Origin: Acinetobacter sp. ANC 3929
GTDB taxonomy: Bacteria > Pseudomonadota > Gammaproteobacteria > Pseudomonadales > Moraxellaceae
Assembly: GCF_000369405.1 (NCBI RefSeq)
Contig: NZ_KB850000.1
Location: forward strand, 620,001 to 684,000
Length of the DNA stretch: 64,000 bases
Direction of reading: 5' to 3'
The translations under genes and the position numbers were made by a program. Positions 28,247 to 37,812 of the stretch are shown in pieces. A model generated the notes under the pieces. The model had not been told where the DNA came from, searched no databases, and was given only the letters and a program-made list of their open reading frames with translations. The first letter of the stretch is position 1, and each line of letters opens with the position of its first letter.

Positions 28247-29830
28247 ATGAATATATTATTGAAAAGCAGTGTGTTATGCGCAAGTATTTTATTGATAGCA
28301 TGTAATAACGATGATCACGTAGAATCGCAAAATCCGCCAGAAACGAATACTGCATCAAAATACTATCAGACCAAAACTCCGTACCAACCGCAACAAGATC
28401 TCAAAAAATATGAAGTCATTCCGCAAGGATTTCAGCCCGTATTTACTGAATTGGTTGCACGCCATGGTTCACGCGGTTTATCCAGTATTAAATATGATCT
28501 GGCACTATATAACCTTTGGAAACAAGCTAAAGCTGAAAATGCACTTACACCTTTAGGCGAAAAGCTGGGAGCAGATTTAGAAAGCATGATGAAAGCCAAT
28601 ATGCTACTGGGCTATGGTGTGGATGGCATCCGTCAGTTTGGCTATGGCAATGAAACCATGCAAGGTATTCAGGAACATCGTGGTATTGCTGATCGTTTAT
28701 TACAGCGACTTCCAAATTTATTTCAAACCGCATCACAACAACCAACATCAATTTTAGTGCAAAGTTCGGGGGTAGACCGTGCGGTGGATAGTGCCAAGTT
28801 TTTTACTGCTGAATTAATCCAACAGCAACCGCAATTAAAGGCACATATTACCCCAATGTCATACACCAGTTTGGCCAGTAGCAGCGTGCCATCGATTCAA
28901 GATGGTGGGGTGGATCGTTTTAAGCTTTATTTTCATAGTTTGAATAAAGATCAAGATTTAGCACAGCCCTTATCTGCACAACAACAGGCGATTTACGATG
29001 CCAGCCAAGGCTATCAGCATTTTGAAGAAGAGGATGCAGATCTGGTCAATAAGTTAAATGAACTTGCGAAAAATAGTCGTGCTGAACAAGTGGCAAAGAG
29101 TGTATTGAATCCACTGTTCAAAGCAGAATTTATTCAAAAACTGGGAACCACAGGCTATGTATTTAGCAATATTGGTTCATATAGCGTTACTTCACCTAAA
29201 GGCGAAACCATCACTGAAAAAGGTAAGGGAAAAAATAGTATTGCAAGCGCTATAGATGCCGCAGCTTATATCTATGAGCTGTATTCGATTTCAGGTGGAA
29301 TGAGAACTGAATTGAAAGGGATTGATTTTGATCAATATATGCCTTTAGATGCGGCAAAATTCTATGCTGAATTTAATGATGCCAACGATTTTTATAGCAA
29401 AGGCCCAAGTTTCACCGAATCGAAGAATGTTACCAGTGCAATTGCTCAAGGTTTGAAACAAGACTTATTTAAACAGGTCGATGCGATTATTGATAAGCAA
29501 CAAGCACATCGTGCGGCATTACGTTTTGCTCATGCAGAAATCATTATTCCTTTGGCGACGAGCTTAGAGTTGCATAATATGATGCAGCCTTTATCGTTGC
29601 GTCAAACCTATAATTACAGCAATAGTACTTGGCGAGGTGAAATGGTGTCGCCGATGGCAGCGAATTTACAATGGGATATTTATCAAGACAAGCAAGGCAC
29701 AACCTTGGTAAAAATGTTCTATAACGAGAAAGAAACTTTGTTTAAGTCGAGTTGTAACTACGCACGTTATAGCACTAATAGTTTTTATTATGATTATTTA
29801 AAGCTTAAACAATGTTATCAAATTCAATAA
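28247..29830 (+). CDS. Histidine acid phosphatase lipoprotein (phytase-like)
   Basis: A 527-aa protein. Residues 1-19 form a lipoprotein signal with lipobox LIAC (Cys19). The histidine acid phosphatase catalytic motif is in ELVARHGSRGLS (about 66-77) and the proton-donor motif HAE lies at about 425. It is probably anchored in the outer membrane or periplasm and hydrolyses phosphomonoesters such as inositol phosphates or sugar phosphates. The gene sits between cobC and cobS, but the family has no known cobalamin role. A terminator follows it. Confidence 0.82.
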   Translation: MNILLKSSVLCASILLIACNNDDHVESQNPPETNTASKYYQTKTPYQPQQDLKKYEVIPQGFQPVFTELVARHGSRGLSSIKYDLALYNLWKQAKAENALTPLGEKLGADLESMMKANMLLGYGVDGIRQFGYGNETMQGIQEHRGIADRLLQRLPNLFQTASQQPTSILVQSSGVDRAVDSAKFFTAELIQQQPQLKAHITPMSYTSLASSSVPSIQDGGVDRFKLYFHSLNKDQDLAQPLSAQQQAIYDASQGYQHFEEEDADLVNKLNELAKNSRAEQVAKSVLNPLFKAEFIQKLGTTGYVFSNIGSYSVTSPKGETITEKGKGKNSIASAIDAAAYIYELYSISGGMRTELKGIDFDQYMPLDAAKFYAEFNDANDFYSKGPSFTESKNVTSAIAQGLKQDLFKQVDAIIDKQQAHRAALRFAHAEIIIPLATSLELHNMMQPLSLRQTYNYSNSTWRGEMVSPMAANLQWDIYQDKQGTTLVKMFYNEKETLFKSSCNYARYSTNSFYYDYLKLKQCYQIQ

Positions 29831-29853
29831 TCTAAGATATTCAGCCTTTTCAT

Positions 29854-29884
29854 TTGGGAATAGCTTGCTATTCCCAATTTTATT
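29854..29884 (+). terminator. Intrinsic terminator after the acid phosphatase gene
   Basis: TTGGGAATAG-CTTG-CTATTCCCAA forms a perfect 10-bp stem followed by TTTTATTT. It isolates cobS from the upstream genes. Confidence 0.8.
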
Positions 29885-29930
29885 TCTTCATAATCCATAC
29901 ATGATAAACCCGTTGTAATTGAGAGGTTGC

Positions 29931-30674
29931 ATGACACCTTTTTGGATTGCCTTGCAGTTTTTGACCGTTTTGCCGATTGATTTAAAAGTGATGCCAAGTG
30001 CAAAGCAGAATGGTCAGGCACTACTGTTTTATCCCTTTGTCGGTTTATTCATTGGGTTAATTTTGTTTGCTGCAGCAATGCTATTGGCAAAACTTCCGAT
30101 CATCTTGAGTGCAGCCTTGATTTTAGTGTTATGGATTTGGCTGACCGGTGGATTACATCTCGATGGTTTAGCGGATACAGCAGATGCATGGGTCGGTGGA
30201 TTTGGTGATCCTGAAAGAACCTTGAAAATCATGAAAGACCCTGCATGTGGCCCAATCGGGGTGCTGAGTTTAGTTGTAGTCTGCTTGCTAAAATTTGTGG
30301 CCTTATACGTTTTGCTTGAACAACAAATGGCTGCTTTTTTAATTGTCTTACCTATGCTTGGGCGCAGTGTGCCACTGTTTTTATTCCTCACCACAGCGTA
30401 TGTACGTGCTCAAGGCCTAGGGCGTTCTATGACAGATTTTATGCCAAAAAAGCGACTTTGGATGGTTTTTGTCATTACAATTGCATTGCTTTGTATGTTT
30501 GATTGGGCCGGATTGATTGCATTACTGTTTTTTTTATTAATACTTTTCTACTTACGCTCATTATTTATTAAACGCATTGGTGGAATCACTGGTGATACTG
30601 TGGGTGCTGCAATTGAGCTGGCTGAAACAGGGGTGCTCCTCAGTGCTGTGATTGCCTCGTTCTATATCATTTAA
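29931..30674 (+). CDS. cobS: Adenosylcobinamide-GDP ribazoletransferase (cobalamin synthase)
   Basis: A 247-aa inner-membrane enzyme that joins adenosylcobinamide-GDP to alpha-ribazole (or its phosphate), completing cobalamin. It shows WIALQFLTVLPID at the N-terminus, the metal-binding GGLHLDGLADTADAWVGG (about 70-87) and GGITGDTVGAAIEL near the C-terminus, with about six hydrophobic segments. ATG 29931 is chosen since GAGAGG lies just upstream. With cobU, cobT and cobC it gives a complete set for loop assembly from imported cobinamide; no corrin-ring genes are seen here. Confidence 0.95.
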   Translation: MTPFWIALQFLTVLPIDLKVMPSAKQNGQALLFYPFVGLFIGLILFAAAMLLAKLPIILSAALILVLWIWLTGGLHLDGLADTADAWVGGFGDPERTLKIMKDPACGPIGVLSLVVVCLLKFVALYVLLEQQMAAFLIVLPMLGRSVPLFLFLTTAYVRAQGLGRSMTDFMPKKRLWMVFVITIALLCMFDWAGLIALLFFLLILFYLRSLFIKRIGGITGDTVGAAIELAETGVLLSAVIASFYII

Positions 30675-30695
30675 AAATTAATTACCTGAGGTGGC

Positions 30696-30723
30696 GTGAT
30701 CCTCCCTAAAAAAGAAGGATCAC
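30696..30723. terminator. Hairpin between convergent cobS and PepSY gene
   Basis: GTGATCCT pairs perfectly with AGGATCAC around a 12-base loop containing an A run. It lies in the 59-bp gap between convergent genes and probably ends both transcripts. Confidence 0.6.
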
Positions 30724-30733
30724 TTAAGTAATG

Positions 30734-32197
30734 TTAGCGTTTACGCAATTGAACCAAGAAGCCCAACACAGCGAGTAAGGCAACCAGTGCTGCAATCGTG
30801 CCCAAGATGATATCTCGAAGTGTTTTATCTATCGGCAACCATGTCCATTTATGCAAATAAGCAAAACTAAATCCTTCTAAAGCATCTTGTTGTGTGACCT
30901 GAGCTGCAATCACGCCGCTGCTCGGTTCAATATACAGTCTGAGTTGATTCTCTAACCGAGTTTCAACCTTGATCACGGGTAAGCGTTTGTTGATAAAACC
31001 ATATTCTCCTCCAAAACTAGTTACCCATGTGGCCTGTTGAACCTGTTCGGGTTGTAAAGCTAAATAACTTGCGGCCAATTGTTTGCTTTGCTCAAGAATA
31101 TCAAGCGGTTCACCATGACCAGCATCTACAAACTGAATCGCGGGAGCTGCTGTTTTGATCGTGTGATGATCATGCTCCTTGCTTGCCGCCGTCATGCTCC
31201 CTTGTAATGGCTTTTGTCCAACGGCTTGAATCATCCATGCAGCACGGGTATGCGTGTTGCTAAAGGTGGTTGGAACGAGATCCAGACGCTGAATGGGCTG
31301 CTGAGTGACGTGTTGCCATGCTATAGCAGTTAAATCAGCACTATGGAAAACGGGTTGAGTATTTTTAATATCGGTTTTTTTTTGCCAAATATGATAGAAG
31401 CCACTGAGCACCCAAAGCACAATAAATACGCTTAAACTGATGCCTAAATAGCGATGTAGAAAGCGGATCGGTTTTTGCCCTAGACGATGATTGCGCCGAT
31501 TATGAATGTTAAAGAATAAGCCAATCCCCATAAAAATCATGCACAGTATGCCAATCAAGACGATCTGCATGAGGACAGCTTGGCCTGTCCAAGCTTGATC
31601 ACCCCATGTCCAGGTATGACCTAAGCGGAAGATTTTTGCCATCCACATCTTTTGATCATTAGATAGCGTGGCTAGTCGTGCTTGTGAAGGATCCACATAT
31701 GCACGTACACCATTTTGAAAATCAACACGCCAAACAGGCAGTAATCGATTAACACTTGGATAATCATCACTGAAAGCGGTGATGATTTGGCTAGATACAA
31801 TTTCCTGTTGAGTAAGACCCGTATACCAGCGTGCTAAACGCTCGGCATCTTGTTGTTCGGCATTAATCAGCAATTGACCGGTCTGACTATCATAGTATTC
31901 CGCAATTTTTTGATTGGGTTGTAATATGCGATAGGCAATATGCTGAGGTTCTAATTCAATCACCTGTAATGCCGAAAATTGCGCGATTTGATGTTGTTTC
32001 AGGACATCTGTTGCTGCTAAGGCAAGTGTTAAATCCAGTTGTTGAGATGGAGGCATTCGTTTCACAGGCTGAGGTTGTGTTGCACTCATAATCGGATGCA
32101 ACACACCTGTTAAAGACCAGAGTAAAACGAGAACGCCCAGCACCATCCCAAAACTACGGTGCAATGACAGTAGTTTTTTCAGTTGTTTGGCATTCAT
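30734..32197 (-). CDS. PepSY-associated transmembrane protein (iron-regulated membrane protein type)
   Basis: A 487-aa inner-membrane protein with four main helices: one near residues 12-35, two at the centre (about 205-260) and one at the C-terminus (LGTIAALVALLAVLGFLVQL). Periplasmic PepSY-type loops lie between them. Such proteins accompany TonB-dependent receptors, and some have been linked to reductive metal release from siderophores. Its start is 3 bp from the end of the receptor gene, so the two are one operon. A His-rich loop (KEHDHHTIKTA) could bind metal. Confidence 0.82.
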   Translation of the reverse strand: MNAKQLKKLLSLHRSFGMVLGVLVLLWSLTGVLHPIMSATQPQPVKRMPPSQQLDLTLALAATDVLKQHQIAQFSALQVIELEPQHIAYRILQPNQKIAEYYDSQTGQLLINAEQQDAERLARWYTGLTQQEIVSSQIITAFSDDYPSVNRLLPVWRVDFQNGVRAYVDPSQARLATLSNDQKMWMAKIFRLGHTWTWGDQAWTGQAVLMQIVLIGILCMIFMGIGLFFNIHNRRNHRLGQKPIRFLHRYLGISLSVFIVLWVLSGFYHIWQKKTDIKNTQPVFHSADLTAIAWQHVTQQPIQRLDLVPTTFSNTHTRAAWMIQAVGQKPLQGSMTAASKEHDHHTIKTAAPAIQFVDAGHGEPLDILEQSKQLAASYLALQPEQVQQATWVTSFGGEYGFINKRLPVIKVETRLENQLRLYIEPSSGVIAAQVTQQDALEGFSFAYLHKWTWLPIDKTLRDIILGTIAALVALLAVLGFLVQLRKR

Positions 32198-32200
32198 TGC

Positions 32201-34312
32201 TTATTTCCCAAAATGGTAACGTAAACCTAATAAATAGGTTCGTGGTGCAGCCGGGGTATAACTGACTTGGTTATTACTAAACGAGGTACTTTCTACATAA
32301 TGCACATCTGTCGCATTCAAAATCTGCCCAAAGACCTCATAGGCATTTTTACGATAGTTGGCACGCAAATTTAGTAACGTATGGCCATCATACTTTTCCG
32401 TATTGGCATCATTAATCCAGTAAGCGCCGACATATACCGCTTCGGCAGAAAGTAATAGCTCAGGTATTGGCTTGATCTGGTATTCAAGTGTACCAAATGT
32501 TTTAGGCGCACTTGGCATGGTGTTGCCGCTATAATCTAAAACACTCGAAGGTTGAAATTGCTTGTATTCATGTTTGGCTACACTGCCTGAGAGTTTTAAG
32601 TGCTGATCATATAAATCACTGAGCTTCCACGTTCCTCCAATTTCAATTCCTTGATGCAAGGTTTTACCTGCATTGCGTGGCTCGCGCGTGTTATCAGGTT
32701 TGGTATAGCTAATCACCTCATCTTCGCCTTCTAAACGATAGAGGGTGATTTCACCATCTACGCGATCATCAAATAATTTGAAGCGTAAACCTGCATCGAT
32801 ATTATTAAATGTTGCTTCTTTTAGGTCTGGCGTGACTAGATTCGCACCATATAAGCTGCTGACTTCTGGTGGGACAAAACCTTGTGACCAATTGCTATAA
32901 AGATCAATTGCAGGAGTGATATTCCAGACAAAACCGACTTGAGGACTGGCCTTGTGGAAGTCACGTTTTTCATTAGGTGCTCCTGTGGTTTTTGAAGGCG
33001 TTAACTTATTCTCATAGTCATAGCTGATCCAATCATAGCGAGTACCTGCAACTAAATTTAAGTTTGGTCGGACTTGCCAATTGGCTTGTGTGTAGAGGGC
33101 CTGATTATTTACATCAACATTAAAATCACGCAGTTGTTGACGTTGTTTATAACCGGTATAAACCAATGTATTGGGATCACGGAAGACTTCTATGTCATGG
33201 GTTTTAGCTTGATTTGGAGAATGATCAGCCATTGCGCCAACAATCAATTTCACCTGATCAAATGTAGCCGAATGCTGAGCATTTAAGCCATAAGATTGAA
33301 ATGCGTTATAAGTGGTTTGCCCACTATAAGTGCCAGTCGGTTTGCCATTTTTAACATCAGTACGGATGTTATAACTTGGGTTTTGCTCGGTGGTATTGTC
33401 ACGATAATACAGGGTGACTTGACTTTGTTGCTGATCATTCCACTGGTGGCTAATCTGAGAGGAAAGCCGAGTGGCATCGACTTCACGATAGGTAAAGGTT
33501 TGGTAGCTGTATCCTGGACGTTTGCGATAATCATCTAGATTTAGGCTACCCGTCATATCTGCTTTTAAATGGTTATAGCTGACGATATTTTTGATTTGTG
33601 TAGCATCAGATATGCGCCAGTCGTGTCTGAGCGTCACACTCTGTTTATTGCTTTCAGCATGATCTTGCCAGCTATCACCACGATCACTGGCATAGGCTGA
33701 AAGTCTTAACCCTTGTTCGCCAAATTCACTCTCAAAAGTATTGGAAGCACCGACGTCCAAACGGCGATAACCTTCTGAACTGGTACTGATGCCAAGGTCT
33801 GCTGTGGGGTTTGTACTTGGTGCTTTGGTCAGGAAATTAATGGCTCCACCAATTGCATTGCTGCCATATAAGCTACTGGCAGGGCCGCGTAAAATTTCGA
33901 TGCTATCAATGCCTGCCAAATTCACTTCATATAAGGCATTATGGTTAAACACACCTACAGGACGAATTGAAATACCATCTTCTAGATATTGATAAACCGC
34001 TGCTGTAGTAATGGGTTGGCGAATGGACATCATATGCTGTTCATTGCCTAAATCATTCATCAATACGCCTGGTGTTTGATTCAGCAGTTGTCCAATAAAA
34101 GTCGCATGTTTATCTTCAAGATCTTTGCTATTAATTTTACTGATCGCAGCAGGGGTATTATTAATCGATTCACCTTCACGACTTGCAGTCACAACAATCG
34201 TGGCTAAGGTTTTGGTCGCATCAGATGGCACAGTTTCAGCAAAAACAACTGAGTTATAGCTGACAAAAAGGCAAGCAGCAGCTAATACAGACAAACGGAA
34301 TTGAGTATTCAT
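32201..34312 (-). CDS. TonB-dependent outer-membrane receptor
   Basis: A 703-aa receptor. It has a signal peptide (about 1-26, ending VVFAE), a TonB-box region (LATIVVTASREGESI), a plug with EILRGPASSLYGSNAIGGAI (about 140-159) and a barrel ending APRTYLLGLRYHFGK. ATG 34312 is preferred to an upstream in-frame start because the signal peptide then begins MNTQFRL. It is co-transcribed with a PepSY protein and a DUF2946 protein. That trio is known near copper receptors (OprC) and near siderophore receptors; the adjacent cobS would also allow a corrinoid. The substrate is undetermined. Confidence 0.88.
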   Translation of the reverse strand: MNTQFRLSVLAAACLFVSYNSVVFAETVPSDATKTLATIVVTASREGESINNTPAAISKINSKDLEDKHATFIGQLLNQTPGVLMNDLGNEQHMMSIRQPITTAAVYQYLEDGISIRPVGVFNHNALYEVNLAGIDSIEILRGPASSLYGSNAIGGAINFLTKAPSTNPTADLGISTSSEGYRRLDVGASNTFESEFGEQGLRLSAYASDRGDSWQDHAESNKQSVTLRHDWRISDATQIKNIVSYNHLKADMTGSLNLDDYRKRPGYSYQTFTYREVDATRLSSQISHQWNDQQQSQVTLYYRDNTTEQNPSYNIRTDVKNGKPTGTYSGQTTYNAFQSYGLNAQHSATFDQVKLIVGAMADHSPNQAKTHDIEVFRDPNTLVYTGYKQRQQLRDFNVDVNNQALYTQANWQVRPNLNLVAGTRYDWISYDYENKLTPSKTTGAPNEKRDFHKASPQVGFVWNITPAIDLYSNWSQGFVPPEVSSLYGANLVTPDLKEATFNNIDAGLRFKLFDDRVDGEITLYRLEGEDEVISYTKPDNTREPRNAGKTLHQGIEIGGTWKLSDLYDQHLKLSGSVAKHEYKQFQPSSVLDYSGNTMPSAPKTFGTLEYQIKPIPELLLSAEAVYVGAYWINDANTEKYDGHTLLNLRANYRKNAYEVFGQILNATDVHYVESTSFSNNQVSYTPAAPRTYLLGLRYHFGK

Positions 34313-34384
34313 TTTGAACTCTATAAAAAGCAAGACATAAGGACGTGCCCCAGTTGTAACTGGTCACGAAGTAAAATTTGCGAT

Positions 34385-34888
34385 TTATAAAGCGAGTGGC
34401 GGGGCTTGTTTGGTTGGAAAAATATAAAAGATACGGGCAATGTGCAGATCTTCTGTCCACGAATAGCAGAGGCAGCGTACACGACTAAACCAAGCCAGTA
34501 GAAATATAATAATGAATGCAATCAGCGGAACGATCGCAGCGGCATCTAAACCATGTGAGCATAACGGACAATGCTTCATGATTTGGCTTGCCAGTGCATA
34601 CACTTGTTGTGCATATGCGCTGAGCTGGGCATGTTTGGCATGCTGTAGCTGCGGTCCGTGATGCATGTCATGCGTGCTGTGTTGATGATGACTTGAATGC
34701 GTACTTGACATCAACGAGGCATTTTGAATTTCTGTGACTTGGCAATGGCTTGGCATTGCATAAAGTGCAGGTACGACGCCTGTATGGACCATCGTTGGTA
34801 AGAAGATATGCCAGAGTAAACATAGCAAAGTAACCGCGCCGAAACTGGCACGCCACTTAAGCAAATGTTGACGAAAACTGGACTTCAT
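34385..34888 (-). CDS. DUF2946-like Cys/His-rich membrane protein
   Basis: A 167-aa protein with an N-terminal hydrophobic segment (about 16-32), a His/Met-rich loop (about 70-92, many H and M, e.g. SSHHQHSTHDMHHGP), a CPLCSHG motif (about 113-119) and a C-terminal helix. This layout matches DUF2946 proteins found next to metal-related TonB receptors. A role in metal sensing or chaperoning is inferred from composition. ATG 34888 is chosen; the longer frame has no ribosome site. It is first in the operon ending at 30734. Confidence 0.7.
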   Translation of the reverse strand: MKSSFRQHLLKWRASFGAVTLLCLLWHIFLPTMVHTGVVPALYAMPSHCQVTEIQNASLMSSTHSSHHQHSTHDMHHGPQLQHAKHAQLSAYAQQVYALASQIMKHCPLCSHGLDAAAIVPLIAFIIIFLLAWFSRVRCLCYSWTEDLHIARIFYIFPTKQAPPLAL

Positions 34889-35007
34889 ATCAGCGATACG
34901 TCGTAGGAGAAATGTGGCAGCAGTATAATCAAAAAATGACTTATAGATCAAAGCAAAATTAAGGTATTCTGAGACTGCTGAATTCAATATTTTATAGGCA
35001 GATCAGC

Positions 35008-35826
35008 GTGTCAAAAATAGCAAATCAGTCCGATTGGATTATTCGGGCTTCTGAGAGTGATCGTTTGGAAAGAATCGAAGCTTTCTTTTCTGATCATGCG
35101 TATGAATCACACCAACATGATACCTTTGCGATCGGCCGTACTTTGTCAGGCGTGCAAAGTTTTCATTATCGTGGTGAAGTCCGACATAGTCAGCATGGCA
35201 TGACTATGGTGTTGCATCCAGATGAAAAACATGATGGCAGTGCAGGGACGCAAGATGGCTTTCACTACCGAATGATGTACGTTGAACCTGCATTGATTCA
35301 AAAGATCATGAAAGGCAAGCCTCTGCCTTTTTTCAAGCAGGGATTGAGTGATGATCTACGGCTTTATCGAGTGACCGATACACTTTTGCAAAATATGCAA
35401 GATTCATTGGATATTTTAGAAGAAGAAGATGCTTTGTATGACTTGGCGACAACCTTGTATGAAGTTGCAGGTCAGCCACCTCGCTCGTGGCAACGCTATG
35501 ATTATATTGCGGCGGAGCGTGCTAGAGAGTTTATTCATACTTCACTTGATCAGAACATCAGTTTGGATGATTTAGAACAGAATATAGGACGCGATCGATG
35601 GAGTCTTTCTCGTGACTTCCGATTGCTATTTGGTACCAGTCCGCATCGTTATATGACTATGCGTCGATTGGATATCGTGAAAAAATGTTTGATGTACGGA
35701 GAGTCGTTGACTCAGGCCGCCATCATTGCTGGTTTCTTTGATCAAAGCCATATGACTCGGCACTTTAGTAAAGCTTTTGGAATTACCCCAGCAAGATGGA
35801 AAGAGATTTATACGCGTCAGAGATAA
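35008..35826 (+). CDS. AraC-family transcriptional regulator
   Basis: A 272-aa regulator with an N-terminal cupin-type sensing domain (about 20-110, YESHQHDTFAIGRTLSGVQS and MTMVLHPDEKHDG) and a C-terminal double helix-turn-helix (about 165-270, ending HMTRHFSKAFGITPARWKEI). The start is probably GTG. It is divergent from the DUF2946-receptor-PepSY operon, with about 120 bp between them, and is the likely regulator of that operon. The effector is unknown; AraC-type regulators often sense the siderophore that the neighbouring receptor imports. Confidence 0.85.
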   Translation: MSKIANQSDWIIRASESDRLERIEAFFSDHAYESHQHDTFAIGRTLSGVQSFHYRGEVRHSQHGMTMVLHPDEKHDGSAGTQDGFHYRMMYVEPALIQKIMKGKPLPFFKQGLSDDLRLYRVTDTLLQNMQDSLDILEEEDALYDLATTLYEVAGQPPRSWQRYDYIAAERAREFIHTSLDQNISLDDLEQNIGRDRWSLSRDFRLLFGTSPHRYMTMRRLDIVKKCLMYGESLTQAAIIAGFFDQSHMTRHFSKAFGITPARWKEIYTRQR

Positions 35827-35850
35827 GCTGTGCTTGTGACTAAGAATGTT

Positions 35851-36459
35851 TTAAATAAGGTGCATGCCTTTTAAGAAATCAGACAACATCAATAGACCTG
35901 AAATGATTAAGAAAATTCCTAATATTTTATCGAGGCGGTTAAGCCAAATTGGATTGCTTAGTTTCTTGCCAATGACGGATCCTGCAAATGAATAAAACAG
36001 TGGTGCGCCCGCAGCACCAACAGAAATGAAGAAGGAAACAATCAGAATCAAGCTACCTGTAATATGTGCAGCAGGATACATAATTGTGGTCACAGGTAAG
36101 ATCACCAAAATTGCCTTGGGATTTAGGCTTTGAATCCAGAAACCATTCCAAAAAGTTAGTGCTTTATTGTTGGTTTGACCCGTGTCGAGTTCAGTATGTA
36201 CCGTCATCATTTTATAGGCTAAATAAAAGGTATAAAGCGCACCGATTAAAGCAATAAAATGTAGATAATTGTGTGGAATCAACGCTGCGCCTGCATAACC
36301 AAACACAATGAATAACATCAGCATAGAGCAGCCAACACCTGTAAAAAATCCCAATGTCCGAGAGAATTGTCCAGTCAGTCCTGCATTCAATCCCATAAAA
36401 TTCACAGGACCAGGACTGTACATCACACTTAAGGTATAAAGAAAAATTTCCATGACCAA
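35851..36459 (-). CDS. LysE-family amino acid exporter
   Basis: A 202-aa inner-membrane protein with about six helices and the LysE/RhtB N-terminal signature YSPGPVNFMGLNAGL (about 14-28). Family members export amino acids or homoserine-lactone-like compounds. It stands alone, convergent with the AraC gene and downstream of the aroG terminator, so no substrate can be inferred. Confidence 0.85.
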   Translation of the reverse strand: MVMEIFLYTLSVMYSPGPVNFMGLNAGLTGQFSRTLGFFTGVGCSMLMLFIVFGYAGAALIPHNYLHFIALIGALYTFYLAYKMMTVHTELDTGQTNNKALTFWNGFWIQSLNPKAILVILPVTTIMYPAAHITGSLILIVSFFISVGAAGAPLFYSFAGSVIGKKLSNPIWLNRLDKILGIFLIISGLLMLSDFLKGMHLI

Positions 36460-36555
36460 CCTAAATGAATTAATAACAAAGGATGATCAAAATAGGGCAA
36501 AGTGCTGTGAGCTGTATTGTACGTTTGTGCAAGTTCATCGAATCGATAAATAAAA

Positions 36556-36584
36556 AAAACAGGCTCATAAGAGCCTGTTTTTAT
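36556..36584. terminator. Intrinsic terminator of aroG
   Basis: AAACAGGCTC-ATAA-GAGCCTGTTT is a perfect 10-bp stem. Read on the minus strand it ends in a run of eight T residues, right after the aroG stop. Confidence 0.88.
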
Positions 36585-36602
36585 CATGAATAAAAGATCA
36601 AA

Positions 36603-37703
36603 TTAACGTGTTGCTAATACGTCTTTTAAGGCTTCATGCATTTCAAGTAATGCTTTTTCAGTGGTTTCCCAATCGATACATCCATCAGTCACTGATTTAC
36701 CATATTCAAGATCACACAGATTTTCAGGAATATCCTGACGACCACCTTTTAAGTGACTCTCAACCATGATCCCAACGATTGATTTGTTACCATCCAGAAT
36801 TTGTTCCGTGATGTTTTTCAAAACCAAAGGTTGTAAGTACGGGTCTTTATTTGAGTTAGCATGACTAGTATCAATCATGATCTTGTTGCTAACTTTGGCT
36901 TTTGCCAGAGCTGCTTCTGCTTCTGCAACTGAAGTTGCATCATAGTTTGGCTTGCCATTACCACCACGTAATACCACGTGTGCATATGGATTACCTTTAG
37001 TATTGATAATCGCAACTTGACCATTTTCATTTAAGCCCAAGAAGCTGTGGCCATGTTTAACAGATTGCATCGCATTGGTCGCAACTGTTAAGCCACCATC
37101 AGTACCATTTTTGAAGCCGACAGGAGATGATAGGCCTGAAGACATTTCACGGTGCGTTTGGCTTTCCGTCGTACGTGCACCAATTGCAGACCATGAAATC
37201 AAGTCTTGATAATATTGTGGTGAGTTTGGATCCAGTGCTTCAGTGGCACATGGCAAACCTTTTTCATTCAAATCAATCAATAAGCCACGACCGATATGTA
37301 AACCTTTTTCAATATTGAAAGAGTCATTCATGTCAGGGTCGTTGATTAAACCTTTCCAACCGACTGTGGTACGTGGTTTTTCAAAATAAACACGCATCAC
37401 CAGATATAAGGTGTCTTTTACTTTTTCACTGAGCACCTTGAGGCGATCAGCGTATTCATGTGCAGCTTTAGGATCGTGAATTGAACAAGGGCCAATCACC
37501 ACAAACAAACGTTTGTCGTTACCATCTAAAATGTTACGTACAGTTGCACGTCCTTGTAAAACAGTTTGAGAAGCAGCATCAGATAAAGGGAGGTCAGCTT
37601 TCAGTTCTGCTGGGGTAATCAAAGTTTGAATGCTTTTAATATTAACGTCGTCGATATCTGGCTGAGAAACTGGATTTGACTGTAGAGTATTCATTGCTGT
37701 CAC
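36603..37703 (-). CDS. aroG: 3-deoxy-7-phosphoheptulonate (DAHP) synthase, class I
   Basis: A 366-aa cytoplasmic enzyme that condenses phosphoenolpyruvate and erythrose-4-phosphate, the first step of the shikimate pathway. Typical sequences are VVIGPCSIHDPKAAHEYA (about 68-85), RVYFEKPRTTVGWKGLINDP (about 104-123), SWSAIGARTTESQTHR and the metal-binding MIDTSHANSNKD. Length and sequence match AroG/F/H isozymes. Which aromatic amino acid inhibits it cannot be read reliably. It is monocistronic. Confidence 0.94.
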   Translation of the reverse strand: MTAMNTLQSNPVSQPDIDDVNIKSIQTLITPAELKADLPLSDAASQTVLQGRATVRNILDGNDKRLFVVIGPCSIHDPKAAHEYADRLKVLSEKVKDTLYLVMRVYFEKPRTTVGWKGLINDPDMNDSFNIEKGLHIGRGLLIDLNEKGLPCATEALDPNSPQYYQDLISWSAIGARTTESQTHREMSSGLSSPVGFKNGTDGGLTVATNAMQSVKHGHSFLGLNENGQVAIINTKGNPYAHVVLRGGNGKPNYDATSVAEAEAALAKAKVSNKIMIDTSHANSNKDPYLQPLVLKNITEQILDGNKSIVGIMVESHLKGGRQDIPENLCDLEYGKSVTDGCIDWETTEKALLEMHEALKDVLATR

Positions 37704-37812
37704 AAATTCAATCGAAAGAAAAGGTTATTTTGTCTACGAATATAGCATGAAATGCCGATTGATTAACTAGCGAAAAGCATAATTTATGTAGAAATAATCG
37801 GCATTGTAACGC

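Noticed and set aside
28132..28305. 57-codon frame overlapping the end of cobC and the start of the phosphatase gene
   Set aside because: It overlaps the phosphatase signal peptide in another frame and has no independent support.
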